From Firmicutes bacterium UBA5493 (lineage in GTDB: Bacteria; Bacillota; Limnochordia; Darwinibacteriales; Darwinibacteriaceae), in assembly GCA_002424045.1 (NCBI GenBank), contig DIPH01000016.1:1-18945 (forward strand): 18,945 nt of DNA, given 5' to 3'. Below are positions 1 to 6,664 of the stretch, piece after piece (the first letter of the stretch is position 1; each line of letters opens with the position of its first letter). A model generated the notes under the pieces. The model made no database searches. It was not told the origin of the DNA and saw nothing but the letters and a program-made list of their open reading frames with translations. Made by a program: the position numbers and the translations under genes.

Positions 1-25
1 ATATTAAAGTGATGCTTTGCAATTT

Positions 26-409
26 ATGATGATTACAGTGCTTCTCTGTATGTTGCTTGTCTCTTTTGACGTCTATGCCTTTTGTCTAAACTGTAATATC
101 CCTAGAGAATCTAGCCACGAAACATATAATTCGAATGGCGATGGAACGCATGAGGTGACATTATGGAAAGTGTGCCCGGAATGTTCAAGTACAGGGTACA
201 CTCGTTTTGACTGGCCATGTGGTTACCTCTCGATAGTCAGGTACTACGTTGATTCAGACACTCACCATCGTGTTGAGCGGAATGGGGAGTGCGCTAGCTG
301 TGGAGATACAATATTCGAAGTTAGTTACGAGCCGCACTCAGGTACCCCATGTACCAAATGCGGTTTTAGTCCATCCAACCATGAGGTTTCTATGCTAATC
401 GCAAGCTAA
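26..409 (+). CDS. Small secreted cysteine-rich protein of unknown function
   Basis: I do not recognise a family. From the ATG at 26 the product has 127 residues and opens with a clear signal peptide: a hydrophobic stretch ending in DVYA, with likely cleavage before FCLNC. The mature part has four CxxC pairs (CLNC, CPEC, CASC, CTKC) plus one single Cys, and CASCG and CTKCG look like zinc-ribbon knuckles. A zinc- or disulfide-stabilised exported protein is the natural inference, with no known role. An in-frame stop at 5-7 shows the gene is not cut by the window edge. The start is uncertain: TTG at 17, ATG at 26 and ATG at 29 are all in frame and none has a good Shine-Dalgarno sequence, unlike most genes here. 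It is followed by hairpins and a strong terminator, and stands alone in the window. Confidence 0.6.
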   Translation: MMITVLLCMLLVSFDVYAFCLNCNIPRESSHETYNSNGDGTHEVTLWKVCPECSSTGYTRFDWPCGYLSIVRYYVDSDTHHRVERNGECASCGDTIFEVSYEPHSGTPCTKCGFSPSNHEVSMLIAS

Positions 410-411
410 GC

Positions 412-466
412 ACTACGTGTAACATGTAGTTCGACAAATCCCAAATTGGATAGGAGACTATCCAAT
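412..466. other. Two consecutive inverted repeats downstream of the cysteine-rich gene
   Basis: Immediately after the stop codon, 412-420 and 422-430 form a 9-base inverted repeat (ACTACGTGT / ACATGTAGT) that pairs fully if one G-T wobble is allowed. Fifteen bases later, 445-453 (ATTGGATAG) and 458-466 (CTATCCAAT) form a perfect 9-bp stem closed by the tetraloop GAGA, which fits the stable GNRA class. Neither is followed by a T-run. With the terminator at 488-525 they give three stem-loops in a row, suggesting a structured 3' untranslated region or a small RNA. The function is unknown. Confidence 0.5.
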
Positions 467-487
467 ATCAGGAGCCAGAGATTGCCA

Positions 488-525
488 AAAAGGGCCCTTT
501 TCAGTCTGTTGAAAAGGGCCTTTTT
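488..525. terminator. Strong bidirectional intrinsic terminator
   Basis: GGCCCTTTTCA at 493-503 pairs perfectly with TGAAAAGGGCC at 510-520 around a six-base loop (GTCTGT). The stem extends into A-rich sequence on the left and TTTTT at 521-525 on the right. Because a run of A precedes and a run of T follows the stem, it can terminate transcripts from both sides: the cysteine-rich gene on the plus strand and luxS, which converges on it, on the minus strand. Confidence 0.9.
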
Positions 526-625
526 CCTCGTGGATAAACGGTATATGTCACTCGCTAATTAGTAATATGACGCAAAGTGCGATTGCCATGTTGTGTAGTG
601 CCAGGGTTGAATGATTTTCAGGCAG

Positions 626-675
626 TCTAGCGCACCGTTCTGCGAAAGCGAAGACGCTAGATTAATTACCTAGCG
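626..675. repeat. CTAGCG repeats in the luxS 3' region
   Basis: CTAGCG occurs at 627-632 and 670-675, and its complement CGCTAG at 655-660. The middle copy can pair with either flank: 655-661 with 626-632 (seven bases), or 655-660 with 670-675 (six bases, nine-base loop). The segment lies directly after the luxS stop on the minus strand. It may form alternative short stems in the luxS mRNA, but there is no T-run and no evidence of function. Confidence 0.3.
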
Positions 676-676
676 C

Positions 677-1129
677 CTAGGCGTATTTGTGTATCAGACC
701 CTGCCTGACGTCTTTGGCGTATTCCTGTGCTCCAAAAAGAGAGATGTCGCGATAGTTCCCGCATTGTGTGGCGTTGCGGGCTGGAACCGTATCGGCCTGC
801 AACACTTTCTCTAAGGCGCGTACAAGCGCCCTGGCTATTTCTGCTTCAGGTGCTTTGCCAAGGCGGATGAGGTAAAACCCTGTGCGGCAACCCATCGGCG
901 AAAGATCGATGACTCCAGAGAGTTCTTCCCTGAGATATCCGGCCAAAAGATGCTCCAAAGCGTGCACAGCAGCTGTGGGCATGATGTTCGCATTCGGCTG
1001 GGTAAAGCGCAGATCGTACTTGGTAATCACATCGCCCCCGGGGGTCTCAAAGAACTCAGCCTGGCGCACATGTGGTGCAACAACGGTTCTATGGTCTAGC
1101 GAGAAACTCTCAACCTTTATTGTGACCAT
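677..1129 (-). CDS. luxS: S-ribosylhomocysteine lyase (LuxS)
   Basis: LuxS cleaves S-ribosylhomocysteine to homocysteine and 4,5-dihydroxy-2,3-pentanedione, the precursor of autoinducer-2. It acts in the cytoplasm as a metal-dependent homodimer. The 150-residue product has the usual length. Metal ligands are the two histidines of HALEH (His56, His60) and Cys123 in TQCGNYRD; the catalytic Cys81 lies in MGCRTGFY and Glu59 is in the HALEH motif. I chose the ATG at 1129 because GGAGG lies seven bases upstream; a TTG at 1132 would leave only four. The start overlaps the stop of the upstream SYLF gene (TGATG), so the two are probably translationally coupled. The nucleosidase that makes its substrate is encoded at 2631-3347. 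Very confident on identity. Confidence 0.97.
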   Translation of the reverse strand: MVTIKVESFSLDHRTVVAPHVRQAEFFETPGGDVITKYDLRFTQPNANIMPTAAVHALEHLLAGYLREELSGVIDLSPMGCRTGFYLIRLGKAPEAEIARALVRALEKVLQADTVPARNATQCGNYRDISLFGAQEYAKDVRQGLIHKYA

Positions 1130-1818
1130 CAAGCCGCCTCCACTTCTTTCTTGATGATGCGGTTTAATGCTTCGATAAGCTCTTTGATTTCTCGGCTCGA
1201 CGCTTTTCGCTTCAGCATCTCCTCAGGGGTAAGTTCTCTATTCCAGTAGACTCGATTGGCGTTCACGCTATTATCAATGGAAGCTCCTTCGAGGGAAGCT
1301 CCGATAAAAGCTCCTTTACTGATGGAATAGCTGTACATGACGGCATCGAGCTCTAAGTTCGTCCCGGCTTCTGCAGAGCGGCCTAGAGGTCCTATAGCTA
1401 CTGAGAGATTGCCTCCCAGGGTAATCTTGCCTTCCTGAAGGCTTCTCATGCCTTCTTCGGCTGCCACCACCAAGACTAGTGACGTGGTTTGTACGCCGAG
1501 CTGGAATCCGTAGGAGATTCCCTTCATCTGGACGAAATAAGGGCCATACCAGGTTTCTGTGGAAGCATCGTATTCTAAAATGACGCCTTCACCATAGCGG
1601 CCTCCTAAGCCCAACCCGGCTTTGATCAGCGAGGGGAAAATAGCCACCCCGTGGGCATTTTGTAGCATTCGATGGAAGTGTTCTGAGTCTGGTTGTTCTG
1701 CGATCTCTTGCAGTGCCGATACTGCATCGGCCAAAAGCGTCTGTGGTGCCTTTGTGGCAGTGACGGGGGTCGCGATGAATAGACTGACTGCCAAGATCGC
1801 AATCATGGTTCGTTTCAT
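1129..1818 (-). CDS. Exported SYLF-domain (YSC84 family) protein
   Basis: The 229-residue product has a signal peptide (residues 1-21, ending TPVTA) and then a SYLF domain, the family of yeast Ysc84 and eukaryotic SH3YL1, which binds phosphoinositides in eukaryotes. Typical features are AHGVAIFPSLIKAGLGLGGRYGEG, the middle segment around GISYGFQLGVQ, and ISKGAFIGASLEGASI near residues 167-182. Bacterial members are secreted or periplasmic and poorly characterised; lipid binding is a family-based guess. The C-terminal 35 residues look helical and charged. AGGAGGAG lies just upstream of the ATG at 1818. It is the first gene of a two-gene unit with luxS, an unusual partnership. No Cys lipobox is seen in the signal peptide. 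Confidence 0.88.
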   Translation of the reverse strand: MKRTMIAILAVSLFIATPVTATKAPQTLLADAVSALQEIAEQPDSEHFHRMLQNAHGVAIFPSLIKAGLGLGGRYGEGVILEYDASTETWYGPYFVQMKGISYGFQLGVQTTSLVLVVAAEEGMRSLQEGKITLGGNLSVAIGPLGRSAEAGTNLELDAVMYSYSISKGAFIGASLEGASIDNSVNANRVYWNRELTPEEMLKRKASSREIKELIEALNRIIKKEVEAA

Positions 1819-1903
1819 TTGTAACTCCTCCTTTATGGTCTTGTGTACACTGGTTTAGGCCAACCCCTTCTTGAATATACATGGGAGGAAAGGGGGGCGA
1901 AAA

Positions 1904-2641
1904 ATGTCCCGTTGGAATATTCTGGTGATACCAAAGAGACTAATTAGGTATGTGTTGTTTGCCTTAGCCTTGATAGCAGTGTTGGCTGTTTATCACTCCT
2001 ATCCCCTTGGGATCTATACTATCAGCTTAGTTAACCAAGAGATCATCTACGATATCATGCTTGACCCCGGACATGGGGGTATTGATCCAGGGGCGATTGG
2101 AGCAGGTGATATCTACGAGAAACATTACGTGTTGGATATCGTGCTACAAATGGCTGACGTTCTAAGCTCCCACGGGCTGAAGGTGGGATTAACCCGCGAT
2201 ACGGATCGCGACGTTAGTCATCTAGTTAGTGAAGGAACACGGCATCGCAGAGACCTACTAGGACGTTTCAAACTCATGAATCAAGCGCACCTAGGAATGA
2301 GTGTTCATGCCAATGCTACGAAAGATCAGGGTGAGTCTGGAGCGATCGTCTTTTACATGAAGGATCAGTATATCGATCATATCTATGCCCAAATCGTTTT
2401 AGAAGAGTTGGAAAAAGTACAGGTGTTGAATGAACCTCGTCCCCTTCCGCGAAGCACACTCTTATTGCCTAAAGCAAAGCCACCGGTATTGTTAGTCGAA
2501 ATAGGGTTCATGTCTAACCCCACTGATTTGCAGAAGCTGGGGGATCCTATGTTTCGCACGAATGTAGCACATGCTCTTTGCGCTGGCATTTTACGATTTA
2601 TGGATTGGCGCGACAGTGAACAGAGTGAATTTAGCCATTAA
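1904..2641 (+). CDS. cwlD: Membrane-anchored N-acetylmuramoyl-L-alanine amidase, CwlD-like
   Basis: This is a zinc-dependent Amidase_3 enzyme that cuts the bond between N-acetylmuramic acid and L-alanine in peptidoglycan. The 245-residue product has one N-terminal membrane segment (about residues 14-31) and then the catalytic domain. Expected zinc ligands are His57 (LDPGHGG), Glu72 (YEKHY) and His135 (SVHANA), and the catalytic glutamate is Glu199 in VEIGFMSNP. Length and architecture match CwlD of Bacillus, which starts muramic-delta-lactam formation in spore cortex, so an endospore role is possible but not shown. The ATG at 1904 follows a purine-rich GGAGGAAAGGGGGG; an in-frame TTG at 1871 has no such signal. 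The last 11 bases overlap the convergent nucleosidase gene. Confidence 0.88.
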   Translation: MSRWNILVIPKRLIRYVLFALALIAVLAVYHSYPLGIYTISLVNQEIIYDIMLDPGHGGIDPGAIGAGDIYEKHYVLDIVLQMADVLSSHGLKVGLTRDTDRDVSHLVSEGTRHRRDLLGRFKLMNQAHLGMSVHANATKDQGESGAIVFYMKDQYIDHIYAQIVLEELEKVQVLNEPRPLPRSTLLLPKAKPPVLLVEIGFMSNPTDLQKLGDPMFRTNVAHALCAGILRFMDWRDSEQSEFSH

Positions 2642-3347
2642 GCAAAGCTAAGAGCTTCTGAATAACCGTGTTTAAGACGGGTATAACATCCAGGAGATAT
2701 TGGTCGAAATCGTGGGGAGCAGTGCTATCTGCCTGATCGGAGATCGCCCGCATAATTAAATGGGGGATTCGATTTACACTTGCCACTTGAGCGATGGCGG
2801 CCCCCTCCATTTCGGCACACATGGCCTCAGGGAACATCCTCGAAATGTGTTGTTTCTGTTCTGTAGAGCTGATAAACTGATCTCCCGATACAATCAAACC
2901 CTGGTGAATGCGGTCGCTAGTGAGTTCTTCTTTTGCAGCTTGTGTAGCAGCAACCAGCAAACGGGAGTCGGCCGTAAAGGTACTGCTCCCTAGGGAGGGA
3001 ATGTAACTCATGGCATAACCGAATTCCCGCAAATCAAAGTCATGATGGAGAGAATTGGTTCCGAGGACTAGATCACCAATCCGTACCTTTGGGCTCAGGG
3101 CGCCTGCTATGCCGCTGTTGATGATACCTGTCGGCTTGAAATGATCAATCACATATTGAGTAGCCAGGGCCGCATTGACTTTTCCAATCCCGCAGCGCAC
3201 GACGACAACTTCCTTACCCCCAAGCCCACCTTGAACAATGGGGAGGTTTCGAAGGGGCGATTGTACTTGTGTTACCGATGTTAAAGCATGACCTAGAGCC
3301 TCCACTTCTTCATCCATAGCTCCAATGATCGCAATGCGTTCTTCCAC
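2631..3347 (-). CDS. mtnN: 5'-methylthioadenosine/S-adenosylhomocysteine nucleosidase
   Basis: The enzyme (also called Pfs or MTAN) hydrolyses adenine from S-adenosylhomocysteine, methylthioadenosine and 5'-deoxyadenosine, feeding S-ribosylhomocysteine to LuxS. The 238-residue product carries the family landmarks: IIGAMDEE at the N-terminus (Glu14 matches E. coli Glu12), AEMEGAAIAQV with Glu181, and RAISDQAD with Asp204, the general acid. The longest open frame begins with GTG at 3356, but that codon is itself inside the ribosome binding site AGGAGGTGA; the GTG at 3347, five bases after it, is the likely start. The 3' end overlaps the CwlD-like gene by 11 bases tail to tail. The link with luxS is functional, not operonic. 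Confidence 0.95.
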   Translation of the reverse strand: MEERIAIIGAMDEEVEALGHALTSVTQVQSPLRNLPIVQGGLGGKEVVVVRCGIGKVNAALATQYVIDHFKPTGIINSGIAGALSPKVRIGDLVLGTNSLHHDFDLREFGYAMSYIPSLGSSTFTADSRLLVAATQAAKEELTSDRIHQGLIVSGDQFISSTEQKQHISRMFPEAMCAEMEGAAIAQVASVNRIPHLIMRAISDQADSTAPHDFDQYLLDVIPVLNTVIQKLLALLNG

Positions 3348-3462
3348 GTATCTCACCTCCTGTTCAGTTTACCACAAAGGAGGTTTTGAGGGAAGGTAAC
3401 AAGAATGCACTGTCGTATTCTTACATAGTGACTTTTGTCTTGAAAAAGGAGATGTTCAACAT

Positions 3463-4812
3463 ATGAAGCAATTGACCTTGAACCACAAATACGCCACGCC
3501 TTTTGTGGCTGAAGCAGAGATCGACTACTTAGCACCAGCCATCAAACTCGCCCATCAGCAACTCCACAGTGGTAGAGGAGCCGGCAGCGACTTTTTAGGA
3601 TGGCTTGACCACCCCATGAACTACAATCGAGAAGAGTTGGCCCAGGTACAAGAGGCTGCCAAACGTATTCAGGAGAACTCCGATGTCCTGATCGTTATCG
3701 GGATCGGCGGTTCGTACTTAGGGGCCCGGGCGGCCATTGAAATGCTCACACACTCCTTTTACAACATGCTGGACCACCAAAGACGAAAAACTCCTCGGAT
3801 TTTCTTTGTGGGACATGCCATTAGCGGCACCTATCTGCAGGACCTTATGGATCTTGTAGAGGATCTGGACTTCTCTGTTAATGTCATTTCCAAGTCAGGC
3901 ACAACCACGGAGCCTGCCATAGCTTTTCGAGCTTTTAAGGCGCTTTTGGAGAGGAAGTATGGGGTGGAAGGTGCCAGACGAAGGATCTATGCCACCACAG
4001 ATGCCAAGGTAGGTGCCCTGAAAGCCATGGCAACGGAGCAAGGGTATACCACCTTCGTTATTCCCGATGATGTGGGGGGTCGCTTTTCCGTCTTAACACC
4101 ATCGGGGCTCTTGCCCATGGCAGTGGCGGGTATCAATATTGAAGAAGTGATGAACGGGGCAAGAGCTGCCCTAGAGTGGTACCAAACGCCTCGGTTGGTT
4201 GACAATGCTGCGTATCAATATGCTGCCCTCAGGAATATTCTCTATCGCAAGGGGAAAATTATTGAAATTTTGGTAAACTATGAACCATCTCTGCAGTACT
4301 TCAACGAATGGTGGAAACAGCTCTATGGTGAGAGCGAGGGGAAGGATCAAAAGGGGATTTTCCCAGCCAGTGTAAATTTCACTACGGATTTACATTCCAT
4401 GGGACAGTTTATGCAGGACGGAGCGCGCAATATTTTCGCCACTACATTGTGGGTGCACGAAACGAAAAAAGAGTATGAAATATCCCCAAGCCTAGACGAT
4501 GGTGACGGCCTCAATTACCTGGCCGGTAAAACACTGAGCCATGTTAATCGCAATGCCTTTCAGGGTACTATTTTGGCCCATACCGATGGGGGAGTGGCCA
4601 ATCTTGTGGTTGAAGTTGCGAGTATGAACCCCTTCTACTTTGGTGCTCTGGTATACTTCTTTGAGAAGGCTTGTGCCATTAGTGGTTACCTTTTGGGGGT
4701 TAACCCCTTTGACCAGCCTGGTGTCGAGGCCTACAAAACAAATATGTTTGCTTTGTTAGGCAAACCAGGGTTTGAGGCACGGCAAAAGCAGCTACAGGAA
4801 CGACTAAAGTAG
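3463..4812 (+). CDS. pgi: Glucose-6-phosphate isomerase
   Basis: PGI interconverts glucose 6-phosphate and fructose 6-phosphate in glycolysis and gluconeogenesis. The 449-residue product fits the shorter bacillus/clostridial form. Visible motifs are the phosphate-binding SGTTTE (145-150), the signature GGRFSVLTPSGLLP starting at 205, Glu290 in YGESEGK (catalytic base), His311 in DLHSMGQF, and Lys425 in VEAYKTNMFALLG. The ATG at 3463 follows AAAGGAGATG. It is the first gene of a ten-gene plus-strand run. The 115-base gap to the divergent nucleosidase gene must hold its promoter, but I could not find a convincing -35/-10 pair there. Confidence 0.97.
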   Translation: MKQLTLNHKYATPFVAEAEIDYLAPAIKLAHQQLHSGRGAGSDFLGWLDHPMNYNREELAQVQEAAKRIQENSDVLIVIGIGGSYLGARAAIEMLTHSFYNMLDHQRRKTPRIFFVGHAISGTYLQDLMDLVEDLDFSVNVISKSGTTTEPAIAFRAFKALLERKYGVEGARRRIYATTDAKVGALKAMATEQGYTTFVIPDDVGGRFSVLTPSGLLPMAVAGINIEEVMNGARAALEWYQTPRLVDNAAYQYAALRNILYRKGKIIEILVNYEPSLQYFNEWWKQLYGESEGKDQKGIFPASVNFTTDLHSMGQFMQDGARNIFATTLWVHETKKEYEISPSLDDGDGLNYLAGKTLSHVNRNAFQGTILAHTDGGVANLVVEVASMNPFYFGALVYFFEKACAISGYLLGVNPFDQPGVEAYKTNMFALLGKPGFEARQKQLQERLK

Positions 4813-4822
4813 GAGGACTCTT

Positions 4823-5764
4823 ATGGAACAACGCCTTTATCCATTAACGTTTCATCCCATCTACAAGGAGAGAATCTGGGGTGGAAGACGATTGCAGGAT
4901 CTTCTAGGTCGCCAGTTGCCCCCTGGCCTAATCGGTGAAAGTTGGGATGTGGCAGCGCACAGTAACGGAACAAGCGTGGTGGCAGAAGGACCCTTAGCAG
5001 GAAGAAGCCTAACCGAATTAGTGAATGACTATGGCGAGGATTTGGCAGGGGGAGCAAGGTTTCCCCTCTTGCTTAAACTCATCGATGCCGCGCAGGATCT
5101 CTCGGTTCAGGTGCATCCTGATGACGCCTATGTGAAGAACTATACCAACGAACTTTGGGGAAAGAGCGAAATGTGGTACATCGTGCACAGCGAACCTGGA
5201 GCCTGGATTGTTTGGGGTCTGCGATCGGGCGTGACAAAAAAGGAGTTTGCACGGGCCGTGAAACAGGGAGGAACCGCAATCCTGGATTGCCTCAATAAAG
5301 TCCGAGTCAAAGCCGGTGAGCTGTATCCAATTTCCGCGGGATTGGTCCATGCTTTAGGTGCTGGCATTGTTGTGGCTGAAATCCAACAGAACTCTGACAC
5401 TACCTTTAGGGTCTATGACTGGGATCGACTGGATGATTCGGGACAATCAAGGGAGCTCCATGTGGAGCAGGCTCTAGACACAATTGACTTTTCCCCAGAA
5501 GTCCTGGATCCTGCCTATCAATTGTCCCGCTGTAGGGAGCATTTTCAAATGAACGTTCTGGAAAATCCCCAAGGCTATGCCGTAAATTCCCACACCGGAT
5601 TTCAGATTCTCACAAGCTTTGGAGCTCACGCCGATATTATGTGGGCTGGAGGCACCACCAGGTTAGCCCCGGGACAGTCATGTTTGCTCCCGGCTTCCCT
5701 AGACCCTTGTACGCTAAGCTCTGAGGGTGTGGTGCTTTATAGTACGAGTGCGAAATTGGAGTGA
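4823..5764 (+). CDS. manA: Mannose-6-phosphate isomerase, class I
   Basis: This zinc enzyme interconverts mannose 6-phosphate and fructose 6-phosphate, linking mannose use and GDP-mannose supply to glycolysis. The 313-residue product is the short class I form common in Bacillota. Zinc ligands are recognisable as Gln96 and His98 (VQVHPDD), Glu116 (GKSEMWY) and His176 (GLVHALG), followed by the conserved segment EIQQNSDTTFRVYDW. The binding site AGGAGG overlaps the pgi stop codon and lies six bases before the ATG, so the two isomerases are tightly coupled. That a zinc importer is encoded a few genes downstream in the same run may be functionally meaningful. Confidence 0.96.
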   Translation: MEQRLYPLTFHPIYKERIWGGRRLQDLLGRQLPPGLIGESWDVAAHSNGTSVVAEGPLAGRSLTELVNDYGEDLAGGARFPLLLKLIDAAQDLSVQVHPDDAYVKNYTNELWGKSEMWYIVHSEPGAWIVWGLRSGVTKKEFARAVKQGGTAILDCLNKVRVKAGELYPISAGLVHALGAGIVVAEIQQNSDTTFRVYDWDRLDDSGQSRELHVEQALDTIDFSPEVLDPAYQLSRCREHFQMNVLENPQGYAVNSHTGFQILTSFGAHADIMWAGGTTRLAPGQSCLLPASLDPCTLSSEGVVLYSTSAKLE

Positions 5765-5770
5765 GTGTCC

Positions 5771-6271
5771 ATGTGTCGACATGCCTTGATCCTTTTACCA
5801 CTGATTGTGGCAGCCTTAGAGTTGCTCAGCCCGCTCTTCAATCATGGAGGAAGCTTAGTCTGTTTGACGCTGATATTCGTGGTTTTTGTTATTGCCCCAA
5901 AGAGGTGTGGGTTTAGGGATTGGCAAAGGGTACTTCCTTCCGCCCTGATCAGTGCCGCGGGAGCTCTGGCCACCTTTCTTCTTGCAAATTACCTTAACCT
6001 AGGTCCCTTGGTGGCATCGGCCGTGGTGGGGTTGGCGGGAACGTCATTTTTCAAAGAACGTCACCAGCTTGTATTGTACTTGGGTGCTTTTGTGGGCATG
6101 AGCTCTGATGCCCGCTTTCCCTCCTTAACGCTTCTGATTGCAGCAGGCTTAGTGGGAGGCGTTCTCTGGGAAGTGCTGAACGAAACCTGGAACGGAGTTG
6201 GAGGGAGACTCGGCACCGTGGCCGCCACAGCAGTCTTGGTTGTACTGCTCACTCTAGGAGGTGGTCTGTAG
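5771..6271 (+). CDS. Small polytopic membrane protein (upstream member of a related pair)
   Basis: The product has 166 residues and is almost entirely hydrophobic, with about six to seven predicted membrane segments and few charged residues. I do not recognise a named family. Residues 110-115 (MSSDAR) and 142-149 (GVGGRLGT) recur at identical spacing in the next gene, so the two are related. I chose the ATG at 5771, nine bases after GGAG; a GTG at 5765 is too close to that site. It lies just after manA and its stop overlaps the start of the next gene by one base (TAGTG). Position between manA and a metal importer suggests a transport or membrane role, but nothing in the sequence fixes a substrate. 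Confidence 0.82.
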   Translation: MCRHALILLPLIVAALELLSPLFNHGGSLVCLTLIFVVFVIAPKRCGFRDWQRVLPSALISAAGALATFLLANYLNLGPLVASAVVGLAGTSFFKERHQLVLYLGAFVGMSSDARFPSLTLLIAAGLVGGVLWEVLNETWNGVGGRLGTVAATAVLVVLLTLGGGL

Positions 6272-6657
6272 TGTCTCTCTTTCTGGGGATAAGTCTAGGC
6301 TTATTATGGGGTTTTCTGGGGCACACTCTGCGGCAAAAGACGAAGTTATCTCTGGTGGCAGTATCAGCCTGGCTAACCTTACTTGCAGCCATTGTGTTGC
6401 CTCGAGTGTTCAAGGGTGGCTACTTGTATGCGTTGATCGGCACGGCGGTTTCCTATGTTACGATGTCGAGTTCACATCGCCTTGAGAAGTTGTGGGAAAC
6501 TCTCACCGTCAGTTGTATTTGTGCCTTGTTGGTGTTCTTTGGACAAAACGTTCTAGTGGGTATAGGCGGTCGCCTAGGCACCTTTGCGGCCGTGTCCGTT
6601 TTTATCTTCACCATTCCCAAGGCTCACAAGGGACTCATAAATCCTGGAAGGGAGTAG
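6271..6657 (+). CDS. Small polytopic membrane protein (downstream member of the pair)
   Basis: The 128-residue product has about five predicted membrane segments and ends in a short basic, probably cytoplasmic tail (KAHKGLINPGRE). The start is GTG at 6271, preceded by AGGAGGTGG at 6256-6264. MSSSHR at 65-70 and GIGGRLGT at 97-104 match the upstream protein with the same 32-residue offset between MSS and the glycine-rich motif. It seems a shorter, diverged copy that keeps the C-terminal module; the upstream protein has about 45 extra N-terminal residues. They probably form one complex in the membrane. Function is unknown and I do not assign one. Confidence 0.8.
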   Translation: MSLFLGISLGLLWGFLGHTLRQKTKLSLVAVSAWLTLLAAIVLPRVFKGGYLYALIGTAVSYVTMSSSHRLEKLWETLTVSCICALLVFFGQNVLVGIGGRLGTFAAVSVFIFTIPKAHKGLINPGRE

Positions 6658-6664
6658 AAGTGCG

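Noticed and set aside
882..1154. 90-codon open frame on the plus strand
   Set aside because: Antisense to luxS, which has all its active-site residues; no ribosome binding site.
1853..1880. Possible promoter for the CwlD-like gene (a TATACA-like -10, also reminiscent of a sporulation sigma-E -10)
   Set aside because: No matching -35 at a suitable distance; too weak to list.
3357..3462. Search for divergent promoters between the nucleosidase gene and pgi
   Set aside because: TTGAGG and TATTCT are present but 24 bases apart, so not a usable pair; nothing better on the other strand.
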